Of a DNA stretch of 14,008 bases, positions 1-5,737 are shown piece after piece. Position 1 is the stretch's first letter; the number at the start of each line of letters is the position of its first letter. The notes under the pieces are model-generated. The model worked only from the letters and a program-made list of their open reading frames with translations. It was not told the origin of the DNA and did not search any database. Both the position numbers and the translations under genes were made by a program. This DNA comes from Thermoplasmata archaeon (GTDB lineage: Archaea > Thermoplasmatota > Thermoplasmata > Thermoplasmatales > Thermoplasmataceae): positions 1 through 14,008 of the forward strand of contig JAKAAA010000021.1 in the NCBI GenBank assembly GCA_021797295.1, in the 5' to 3' direction.

Positions 1-105
1 CTGATGGGATGGAAGCGATAGAATAAGTAATGTAAATATGAAAACAAATGCAAACGTGCTTCCTACTAATAACGCATATTTTATCCTGCTTATGAATTGA
101 ACCAT
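1..105 (-). CDS. N-terminal fragment of a membrane protein (runs off the left edge)
   Basis: Reading leftward from an ATG at 105-103, the frame stays open for 35 codons to base 1. It begins MVQFISRIKYALLVGS and continues as a strongly hydrophobic stretch (residues about 9-31) ending near LSLPSHQ. That is the pattern of a signal anchor or first transmembrane helix after a short basic head. A TATA-like run at 124-133 on the same strand is centred about 23 bases before the ATG, matching the leaderless layout of the other genes here. Only the N-terminus is visible, so neither family nor function can be named. The gene follows vapC on the same strand after an 89-base gap and appears to have its own promoter. 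Confidence 0.5.
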   Translation of the reverse strand, partial: MVQFISRIKYALLVGSTFAFVFIFTLLILSLPSHQ

Positions 106-123
106 AAATAAGGAGCTCAAGAA

Positions 124-133
124 TATATATAAT
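124..133 (-). promoter_or_regulatory. TATA-like box of the truncated membrane-protein gene
   Basis: An alternating A/T run containing TATATATA on the minus strand lies about 23 bases before the ATG at 105, the usual distance in this window. Inferred from spacing and composition only. Confidence 0.4.
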
Positions 134-166
134 ATTTTTTAAGTCAGTTATTGGAGCAGGCACCAC

Positions 167-173
167 AAAAAAA
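167..173 (-). terminator. Poly-T tract after vapC
   Basis: Seven consecutive T on the minus strand lie 22 bases beyond the vapC stop codon. Archaeal RNA polymerase commonly terminates at T-rich tracts without needing a hairpin. This is a plausible end for the vapBC transcript, inferred from composition only. Confidence 0.35.
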
Positions 174-194
174 TCAACAAAGGATTGGTTTAAA

Positions 195-644
195 TCATTG
201 TAAGATCATCAGATTTATTCCATACTTCCTCAAAGTTTTTTCAGACTTGCTAAACTCTTTATCAGCAGTAAATAAATTTTTAATTTCATAATTGTTATTT
301 TTCAAATAAATGCAGTATGAAACATGAAGCAAATCTAGGGTTCTTAATTTTATTTTTCCGGATAATTCCATGGCTTTATAAAATAATGAATTAACGTTCC
401 CAAAACCCATGATAAAGGAGCTATTAACCAGGGATAATAACTTTATATTGTACTTTTGTAGAGTATGATAGGCATACGCAATTGGATTTTCCAAATTATT
501 CCTGCTTAAAAACGATATAAATTCAACCATCCCCATATCGGTCATTACTGGATCTTCTTCACTTACAACTTTATTTGCCTCATAAAATCTAGCATCATTT
601 CTATCTAAGAGGATTATTATGATGCTCGCATCTATGTAATTCAA
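195..644 (-). CDS. vapC: VapC-type PIN-domain ribonuclease toxin
   Basis: This is a 149-residue single-domain PIN protein, the usual VapC size. The four conserved acidic positions expected for a Mg2+-dependent ribonuclease are visible: Asp5 in NYIDAS, Glu41 in GMVEF, Asp104 in RTLDLLHV, and Asp128 in FTADKEF. The N-terminus is the typical PIN first strand ending in Asp, which supports the TTG start at 644-642. That TTG overlaps the vapB stop (TGA, 643-641) in a TTGA junction, so the toxin is probably made by translational coupling with the antitoxin. VapC toxins of characterised systems cleave tRNA or rRNA; the target here cannot be read from sequence. Function is well supported by the motifs and the partner gene. 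Confidence 0.88.
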   Translation of the reverse strand: MNYIDASIIIILLDRNDARFYEANKVVSEEDPVMTDMGMVEFISFLSRNNLENPIAYAYHTLQKYNIKLLSLVNSSFIMGFGNVNSLFYKAMELSGKIKLRTLDLLHVSYCIYLKNNNYEIKNLFTADKEFSKSEKTLRKYGINLMILQ

Positions 645-895
645 AATCTATCACGATCCATTAAAAACTTATCTAGTGCATGGTCTAACTGGAATGATAC
701 TTTTGCATCATATGAATTATCATAACTCTTGGAAATACTGATTATTTTGCTCCATACATCATAGCTTTTTATGCCATTTTTTATTATTGCATTTATAGCT
801 TCATTCCTTGACTTGAAAAGATCTGATTCTACCATTTCATCTATTCTGTCCAGAGTTATTTTATCTATTCTTAAAGGAACAACATTTGTTTTCAT
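641..895 (-). CDS. vapB: VapB-type ribbon-helix-helix antitoxin
   Basis: This 84-residue protein starts MKTNVVPLRIDKITLDRIDE and matches the ribbon-helix-helix (CopG/MetJ-like) fold: a short strand (residues about 3-9), then two helices with the turn around SDLFKSRNEAINAII (residues about 24-38). The C-terminal half, rich in Lys, Asp and Ser, would be the part that wraps and inhibits VapC. The frame extends upstream to a TTG at 916, but that would place coding sequence in an obvious operator palindrome. The ATG at 895-893 lies about 28 bases from a TATA-like box, so it is preferred and the mRNA is probably leaderless. The product is expected to repress its own promoter through the adjacent inverted repeat. 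It overlaps vapC by 4 bases. Confidence 0.85.
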   Translation of the reverse strand: MKTNVVPLRIDKITLDRIDEMVESDLFKSRNEAINAIIKNGIKSYDVWSKIISISKSYDNSYDAKVSFQLDHALDKFLMDRDRF

Positions 896-915
896 GTATA
901 CTAAATTTGTATACA
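895..915 (-). promoter_or_regulatory. VapB operator: TGTATAC-N7-GTATACA inverted repeat
   Basis: Two 7-base arms (895-901 and 909-915) are perfect reverse complements separated by 7 bases. Each arm contains the self-palindrome GTATAC. The element lies exactly between the TATA-like box and the vapB ATG, touching the start codon, so a bound ribbon-helix-helix protein would cover the predicted transcription start. Autoregulation by VapB is inferred from what is known of such systems. Confidence 0.7.
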
Positions 916-918
916 ATA

Positions 919-928
919 CTTATATTTT
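919..928 (-). promoter_or_regulatory. TATA-like box of vapBC
   Basis: The minus strand reads AAAATATAAG, centred about 28 bases upstream of the vapB ATG at 895. It sits between two inverted repeats (895-915 and 934-956). Confidence 0.6.
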
Positions 929-933
929 TTTAT

Positions 934-956
934 GAATTATAAAAAAGATATAATTC
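934..956. repeat. Second inverted repeat upstream of vapB: GAATTATA-N7-TATAATTC
   Basis: Perfect 8-base arms at 934-941 and 949-956 are separated by 7 bases, the same spacer length as the operator at 895-915. The centres of the two repeats (905 and 945) are 40 bases apart, close to four helical turns. The element is immediately upstream of the vapB TATA-like box and 25 bases from the stop of the regulator gene at 982. It may be a second regulatory site; such short A/T-rich repeats also arise by chance. Confidence 0.4.
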
Positions 957-981
957 CTTATAAGATAATTTCCTATCAATT

Positions 982-1323
982 TCAATTATATTCCCTATCC
1001 GGAAGCTCTTCTATAAAGGAAGCAAGGTTTATACATATACTGTAAAATTCTCTACCCTTTTCCGTAAATGAATAGTTGACTCTTACCGGTTTCGACGGTA
1101 TTATAATTCTTTCCAGTATACCATACTTTTCAAGATTTGATAATGTTGATGATAAACTTGTATTGTTTATTCCCTTTACTTCCCTTTTTATTCTGTTGAA
1201 ACCTGCACCATCATACTTTGCAATGGCTATTACCACCGGAATAGTCCATTGCCTCATTATTTCTGAATATTTGCTCGAATAGTCTTTTCCGGATCCAATT
1301 TCCTTTAACTGTAGGTAGGTCAA
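982..1323 (-). CDS. HxlR-family winged helix-turn-helix transcriptional regulator
   Basis: This 113-residue protein is the usual length of an HxlR/MarR-like one-domain regulator. The hallmarks appear in order: an N-terminal helix (SSKYSEIMRQWTIPVVIAIAK, given in part), the GFNRIKREVKGINNTSLSSTL recognition-helix region (residues about 41-61), LEKYGILERI, the wing with PVRVNYSFTEKGRE (79-92), and a C-terminal dimerisation helix. The only Cys is near position 97, so the redox-sensing N-terminal Cys of some HxlR members is absent. No ATG is available before residue 23. The TTG at 1323-1321 has a GGTGA ribosome-binding sequence 8 bases upstream, one of the few Shine-Dalgarno sites in the window. 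It is divergent from the HtrA-type protease with 66 bases between starts, so it may control that gene or itself. The ligand is unknown. Confidence 0.78.
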   Translation of the reverse strand: MTYLQLKEIGSGKDYSSKYSEIMRQWTIPVVIAIAKYDGAGFNRIKREVKGINNTSLSSTLSNLEKYGILERIIIPSKPVRVNYSFTEKGREFYSICINLASFIEELPDREYN

Positions 1324-1360
1324 TTTGAATTCACCTGGTAATTAATAAATAACTTTCTGA

Positions 1361-1370
1361 TATATAAATA
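1361..1370 (+). promoter_or_regulatory. TATA box of the HtrA-type protease, possibly bidirectional
   Basis: TATATAAATA is centred about 24 bases before the ATG at 1390. Its complement, TATTTATATA, could also serve the minus-strand regulator and would give that mRNA a short leader carrying its GGTGA site. An alternative minus-strand box lies at about 1342-1352. Confidence 0.55.
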
Positions 1371-1389
1371 TGTTTTGTATCATAGAATC

Positions 1390-2349
1390 ATGGAGGGAAT
1401 AGAGGCATTAAATCAAAATATGGTAGAGATAGCAGAGAGAGCCAGTAAAGCAGTGGTAAGTATCAACAGTACCCTGAAGATACAATCATACGGCTACGGA
1501 ATCGCACCAGTTAAGGGCTCTGGGTCTGGGTTTATCATCACGCCAGATGGATACGTACTTACCAACAATCATGTTGTGGATGGTTCAGAGGAGGTTGAGG
1601 TAATACTCAGTGATGGGAGCAAATACGCGGGAACTGTTATCGGCAGGGACCCACAAACTGATATAGCCATAGTAAAACTTCCTGGCAATGGATTCCCTGT
1701 ACTTGAATTAGGCGATTCCGAGGAAATAAAAACTGGCTCGCTTGTGCTTGCAATTGGGAATGCTCTGGGGCTTCCAGGTGGACACACAGTATCAATGGGT
1801 GTTATAAGTGCAAAGAACAGGCCAATGCCATGGGCAGATTTTATCTTTGAGGGTTTACTTCAAACTGATGCTGCAATCAATCCCGGTAACAGTGGAGGTC
1901 CACTAATAGATATGTCCGGCAAAGCTATTGGAATAAACACGGCAATAATTGCACAGGCAAATGGTATTGGATTCTCCATACCGGTAAACACTGTAAAAAA
2001 GGAGCTCCATGATATGATATCAACAGGTAAGGTCAACAGAAAATACATTGGCATTTCTGGAATAGAGATGAATAGCAGCATAGCCAGAAGATACGGCACT
2101 GGAATTGACACAGGAGTAATGGTTGCAAGGATAGACCCATATTCGCCTGCATACGTATCAGGAATTAGACCGGGGGATGTCATAATAGAATTTGATGGAA
2201 AGACTGTTAATTCAATGCGTGACCTGATAAAATACGTATCGGAAATGTCCGGAAGCAGTGATGCAGTATTCATGAGAGGTAGATCAAGGTATAAAACCTC
2301 CATAACCATGAAAAATAAAAATGGAAAGAGAATAATTATAACTGATTGA
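1390..2349 (+). CDS. HtrA/DegP-like serine protease (family S1C) with one PDZ domain, cytosolic
   Basis: This 319-residue protein has a trypsin-like domain followed by a PDZ domain. The catalytic triad is visible (numbering from the ATG at 1390): His61 in LTNNHVVDG, Asp91 in PQTDIAIV, and Ser168 in NPGNSGGPLI. The oxyanion region and the following GIGFSIPV segment are intact. The PDZ domain spans about 218-310 and includes the carboxylate-binding-type YIGI segment and GIRPGDVIIEFDG. There is no signal peptide or membrane anchor, so the enzyme should act in the cytosol on misfolded or damaged proteins, whereas most bacterial relatives are exported. The frame extends 5 codons upstream to a TTG at 1375. 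ATG 1390 is preferred because the TATA box is centred about 24 bases before it. It converges with the GlyRS gene, 2 bases apart at the stops. Confidence 0.9.
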   Translation: MEGIEALNQNMVEIAERASKAVVSINSTLKIQSYGYGIAPVKGSGSGFIITPDGYVLTNNHVVDGSEEVEVILSDGSKYAGTVIGRDPQTDIAIVKLPGNGFPVLELGDSEEIKTGSLVLAIGNALGLPGGHTVSMGVISAKNRPMPWADFIFEGLLQTDAAINPGNSGGPLIDMSGKAIGINTAIIAQANGIGFSIPVNTVKKELHDMISTGKVNRKYIGISGIEMNSSIARRYGTGIDTGVMVARIDPYSPAYVSGIRPGDVIIEFDGKTVNSMRDLIKYVSEMSGSSDAVFMRGRSRYKTSITMKNKNGKRIIITD

Positions 2350-2351
2350 GT

Positions 2352-3785
2352 TTATAATTTAGATTTATTTTCAATTAAATTTTTTATAAAATTACTATCC
2401 AGTACATCTTTAATTTTAATTCTTTCCTGTTCTGCTGTATCCCTATTTCTCAGTGTTACTGTATTATCTTCCAGTGTCTGGTAATCTATCGTTATGCAGA
2501 AAGGAGTTCCTACTTCATCCTGCCGGGCATATCTTTTGCCGATGGTTCCAGTTTCATCATATAATATGTAGCTGTCTACCTTCTTTAGTTTTGAATATAG
2601 TTCTTCTGCCTTTTCCTTGAGATTATCCTTCTTCATCAATGGAAACACGGCTATATGGTAAGGTGCCATGTAGTAAGGTAACCTCAGTAAATTCTTTCCG
2701 TCCTTCTTCTCCATACTCTGGGATATCAGTGTGAGAAGTATTCGGTCAATACCGTAGGATGGTTCTATTACGTACGGAATTACATCTTTCTCATTTATTT
2801 TGATTCTCATCTGATTGCCTGAGCTGTTTTCATGGTTTCTGAGATCGAAATCAGTTCTGTTTGCAATTCCAACAATTTCGAACCACTCATCATCAATCAA
2901 TCCCTCTGCATCCCAGGAATCCGCCGCATAATGCGCCCTTTCATCGGGCTCATGCTGCCTGAATCTCAGTTTATCATTGGATATGCCAATCTTCTCCAGG
3001 ATAACCTGGGTTTTGAGCACAAAATATGCAAATGCCTGGTTGCTTATAATTTTCTTCCCATAGGCTTCCTTTACCGAAATATATAGGTCTTCACCTGTAT
3101 TAGGCCTGATTTTGATCTTTTTATAATCATAAAGCTCCGCGAATTTGAGATTCTCCGGATCAAGAAATACCTCTACTTCGCATTGATTGAATTCCCTGAG
3201 CCTTATTAGGCTCTGTCTGGGGGATATTTCATTCCTGAATCCCTTTCCCTGCTGCCCGACAACCATAGGTATTTTTCCACGATTATAGTTATTCAACAGC
3301 CTGAAATTCACAAAAATACCCTGAGCTGTCTCAGGTCTGAGATAATAATCACCTGAAACCCTGTACATCAAATTGAAATCGTAAACTTTTTTGATTACAC
3401 TGCCGCAAACTGGGCATTTCAGGTTATATTTTTCAACAAGTTCTTCAGCATCTTTCAGGGATTTGGGAATAGATGAAATTTTATTAAAGCCCAGTACGGT
3501 TTCAAGCTTGAATTTATTTTTGCATTGATCACATTCAGATGCAAGATCGGAAAATCTTGCAATATGACCCGATGCCTGGAATACAGGTTCCGGCGTAACA
3601 TTCGGTGAGTCAAGGAATATGGCACCATCATCCAAATACTCTTCTTTCCAAATTTTTACTATATTATCTTTCAGGAGAACTCCCAGTGGCCCATAGTCAT
3701 AGAATCCTGCAAACCCTCCATATATTGAAAAAGATGGCCAGAAAAAGCCTCTCCTTTTCGCCAGTTCAACTGCATCTTCATACAT
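2352..3785 (-). CDS. glyS: Glycyl-tRNA synthetase (class II, alpha2 type)
   Basis: This enzyme charges tRNA-Gly with glycine in the cytosol. The 477 residues show all class II landmarks: the GlyRS N-terminus with FFWPSFSIYGGFAGFYDYGP (residues 14-33); motif 2 around GFRNEISPRQ (182-191) and the downstream REFNQCEVEVF; the family-specific RQHEPDERAHYA (276-287); motif 3 at EPSYGIDRILL (341-351); and a C-terminal anticodon-binding domain from about 375 to the end. Four Cys in an insertion, 85/88 (CDQC) and 124/127 (CPVC), form a likely zinc site. It is closer in length to short bacterial dimeric GlyRS than to the roughly 570-residue enzymes of several other archaea. ATG at 3785. The upstream CBS gene ends one base before it, so the two are almost certainly cotranscribed and glyS shows no separate promoter. 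Confidence 0.96.
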   Translation of the reverse strand: MYEDAVELAKRRGFFWPSFSIYGGFAGFYDYGPLGVLLKDNIVKIWKEEYLDDGAIFLDSPNVTPEPVFQASGHIARFSDLASECDQCKNKFKLETVLGFNKISSIPKSLKDAEELVEKYNLKCPVCGSVIKKVYDFNLMYRVSGDYYLRPETAQGIFVNFRLLNNYNRGKIPMVVGQQGKGFRNEISPRQSLIRLREFNQCEVEVFLDPENLKFAELYDYKKIKIRPNTGEDLYISVKEAYGKKIISNQAFAYFVLKTQVILEKIGISNDKLRFRQHEPDERAHYAADSWDAEGLIDDEWFEIVGIANRTDFDLRNHENSSGNQMRIKINEKDVIPYVIEPSYGIDRILLTLISQSMEKKDGKNLLRLPYYMAPYHIAVFPLMKKDNLKEKAEELYSKLKKVDSYILYDETGTIGKRYARQDEVGTPFCITIDYQTLEDNTVTLRNRDTAEQERIKIKDVLDSNFIKNLIENKSKL

Positions 3786-3786
3786 T

Positions 3787-4632
3787 TTAATCCTTGAATA
3801 TTTTCATTATCTCTATATCATATAGCATACCATAAAGGTCACCATGGCCGGTCAGAACCGGAAGCTGGTTATAGTTCTTCTGCGACATCAGTTTTACGGC
3901 GTCTTCCAGGTCGGATTCAAGGTATATAACCTGTGGGTCCTTTACTATAAGCTTTTTAACAGGTATATCCGGAACCTTTATGTTGGATTTGGCTATAAAA
4001 TATGTGAATACGTTTTTTATTCCATCCCATGACCACGGGTCTTCATCATCGGCTATTCCGGATTCCGTGGATTCTATAGTTTCATACATCTTTACACGGT
4101 CAAATATATCCCTGTCAGTGATCAGTCCGGTAAACTTTACATTTTTATCAACAACAGGGAAGGAATATATCTCTGAAAGATTCATCATTAGAAGTGCAAC
4201 TGATAGGGGTGTTTCCTCCCAGCATGGAACAGAACTGTATTCCATCACATCCTTAACTTTGGTTTTTCCATATTTTTCTTTTATCAGGTTCAAAAAATTT
4301 TGGGGAGTAAGTATTCCCACTATCTCATTATCGTCGTTGATGACAGCAAGATGTCTCTTCTTCTGTGTGTATAATTGCATTGCTGCAACATCAACAGGGT
4401 CATTTTCATTCACGGTAGGTGCTTTTCTCATGACAAGTGCCGTCTGTGTTTCATCGGGTTTGTAAAATATATCCCTTCTGGTTATTATACCCTGGTATTT
4501 ATTCTGAATATTTTTTATGGGTATGCCTGTTACATTGTTTTTAATCAGTACTTTTATTATTTCTGAAATAGAACTGGGAACTGTATAGCATAGGGGATTT
4601 TTTGTCATTATATCTGAGACCTTATAATCCAT
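3787..4632 (-). CDS. Four-CBS-domain protein (two Bateman modules), probable nucleotide sensor
   Basis: Numbering from the ATG at 4632, this 281-residue protein consists only of CBS repeats. CBS1 is about 8-56 (VSDIMTKNPL ... GIITRRDIF), CBS2 66-115 (VMRKAPTV ... GILTPQNFL), CBS3 127-177 (VKDVMEYSS ... GLITDRDIF), and CBS4 226-278 (VKKLIVKDP ... LYGMLYDIEIM). CBS3 and CBS4 are separated by a 40-50 residue linker with acidic GIADDEDP and aromatic WSWDGIKNVF segments. Bateman modules of other proteins bind AMP, ATP or S-adenosylmethionine; the ligand here is not readable. There is no transmembrane segment or attached enzyme domain. The frame extends upstream to a TTG at 4737, but residue 36 of that frame is an ATG just 21-24 bases after a TATA-like box, and homology begins there. 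It is the first gene of an operon with glyS, one base apart. Confidence 0.85.
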   Translation of the reverse strand: MDYKVSDIMTKNPLCYTVPSSISEIIKVLIKNNVTGIPIKNIQNKYQGIITRRDIFYKPDETQTALVMRKAPTVNENDPVDVAAMQLYTQKKRHLAVINDDNEIVGILTPQNFLNLIKEKYGKTKVKDVMEYSSVPCWEETPLSVALLMMNLSEIYSFPVVDKNVKFTGLITDRDIFDRVKMYETIESTESGIADDEDPWSWDGIKNVFTYFIAKSNIKVPDIPVKKLIVKDPQVIYLESDLEDAVKLMSQKNYNQLPVLTGHGDLYGMLYDIEIMKIFKD

Positions 4633-4648
4633 GGAAGTTAATGTATAT

Positions 4649-4660
4649 CTTATAAATAAT
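4649..4660 (-). promoter_or_regulatory. TATA-like box of the CBS-glyS operon
   Basis: The minus strand reads ATTATTTATAAG, about 21-24 bases before the ATG at 4632. It is the main support for the shortened start of the CBS protein. Confidence 0.5.
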
Positions 4661-4742
4661 TCTTTAGGTGCTCGGTCCATAATGCAATTATTTTTTATGT
4701 CATTAATCCAGTGTGCAAATACAATTCTGGTAAACAAAATGG

Positions 4743-4757
4743 TTTTATTGTATATAT
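4743..4757 (+). promoter_or_regulatory. Probable promoter of mevalonate 3-kinase
   Basis: The A/T-rich run holds TTTTATTG, centred about 22 bases before the ATG at 4769, and then TATATAT, centred about 15 bases before it. The first is at the right distance for a leaderless start. Which one TBP uses cannot be decided from sequence. Confidence 0.4.
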
Positions 4758-4768
4758 GATTTCAGAAT

Positions 4769-5737
4769 ATGGAAAAATATTACGTTGAAGTCAGGGCATA
4801 TCCCACAATCGGAATACTGCTTCTGGGAGGTTTGTCGGATAATATTAAAAGACTTCCCAGGCACACCACTGCAGGCATAGCATATACCAGCCTGAATGAT
4901 GATATATATGTAAAGACAGACCTTTATCTCTCAAATGAAAGGTCAGGAATCATCAATGGTAAACGTATTTCAGATGATTCAAACAGGTCTCCCTTTATTG
5001 TTATAGACAAATATAAAAATGATATACTTAAAAGACACCCTGAATTTAAGGAAGTATCATTTATATCTGAAAATAAAAATGTCCTCAGTGGAAGCTCAGA
5101 TGCAGGTGCAGCAGCCATAGGTGAATGTATAGAATCAATATTTGAGTATAATATTAACATATTCAATTTCGAGAATGACCTCCAGAAAATATCTGAAAGC
5201 GTCGGAAGAAGCCTTTACGGTGGATTTACAATTAATCATGCGAATGGTAAGGAATCACTAACAGATGAAATTCTCGGTCCGGATGATTTTCGGGATTATG
5301 TAATAGTCGGTTGCAAGTTTTCTGACAAAAGAAAGCCTTCCGACGTTATCCATGAAAATATTATAAACCATGAAAAATACCAGGAACGTGTTAAAAATTC
5401 AGAAATCAGGGCAAAGGAACTGGAAAAGCTTGCCGGCAATCTGGATATCAAGGGAATATTTGAAGCTGGTGAAAAGGATACACTGGAGTATCATTCCCTG
5501 CTCCGTGATGTGGGCGTTAATATTATTACAGATGCAATGCAGAAATTTATCAATAAAATTTCAGAACTAAAATCAAATTTCTGGAATGCCTATATTGTTA
5601 CCGGAGGAACCAATGTTTTTGTTGCAGTAGAAAAGGAAAATATGGAAAAGGTAAAGGAAGCAGCAATGGAATTTCCATGCGAACCTGTTTATCTCAAAGT
5701 AGCAGGAAAACCGGACGTTATATCCAGAAATTTTTAG
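4769..5737 (+). CDS. Mevalonate 3-kinase (GHMP-kinase fold, Thermoplasma-type mevalonate pathway)
   Basis: The 322-residue protein matches, from memory, the Thermoplasma acidophilum mevalonate 3-kinase Ta1305 across its length: AYPTIGILLLGG (10-21), HTTAGIAY (32-39), the phosphate-binding LSGSSDAGAA (106-115), ENDLQKISESVGRSLYGG (135-152), PSDVIHENI (190-198), DIKGIF with EYHSLLRDVGVN, and WNAYIVTGGTNVFVAVE (272-288). That enzyme phosphorylates the 3-OH of mevalonate, the first committed step of an alternative route to isopentenyl phosphate and archaeal lipids. The fold is related to diphosphomevalonate decarboxylase, but that enzyme's catalytic Lys and Asp appear replaced by Leu17 and Thr278 in my hand alignment, as expected for a kinase that does not decarboxylate. 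The ATG gives the same N-terminal length as the Thermoplasma protein. The stop overlaps the signal peptidase stop on the opposite strand. Confidence 0.88.
   Translation: MEKYYVEVRAYPTIGILLLGGLSDNIKRLPRHTTAGIAYTSLNDDIYVKTDLYLSNERSGIINGKRISDDSNRSPFIVIDKYKNDILKRHPEFKEVSFISENKNVLSGSSDAGAAAIGECIESIFEYNINIFNFENDLQKISESVGRSLYGGFTINHANGKESLTDEILGPDDFRDYVIVGCKFSDKRKPSDVIHENIINHEKYQERVKNSEIRAKELEKLAGNLDIKGIFEAGEKDTLEYHSLLRDVGVNIITDAMQKFINKISELKSNFWNAYIVTGGTNVFVAVEKENMEKVKEAAMEFPCEPVYLKVAGKPDVISRNF

Noticed and set aside
896..916. Upstream TTG extension of VapB starting at 916
   Set aside because: The extra codons fall exactly on the operator palindrome, and the TATA-like box is only a few bases upstream of that TTG, too close for transcription to include it.
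1860..2309. A 149-codon minus-strand frame opposite the HtrA-type protease
   Set aside because: The opposite strand carries an intact catalytic triad and PDZ domain; the antisense frame shows no recognisable motif and no promoter.
4633..4737. N-terminal extension of the CBS protein from a TTG at 4737
   Set aside because: The added 35 residues are not CBS-like, and the best TATA-like box lies within this segment, downstream of the TTG.
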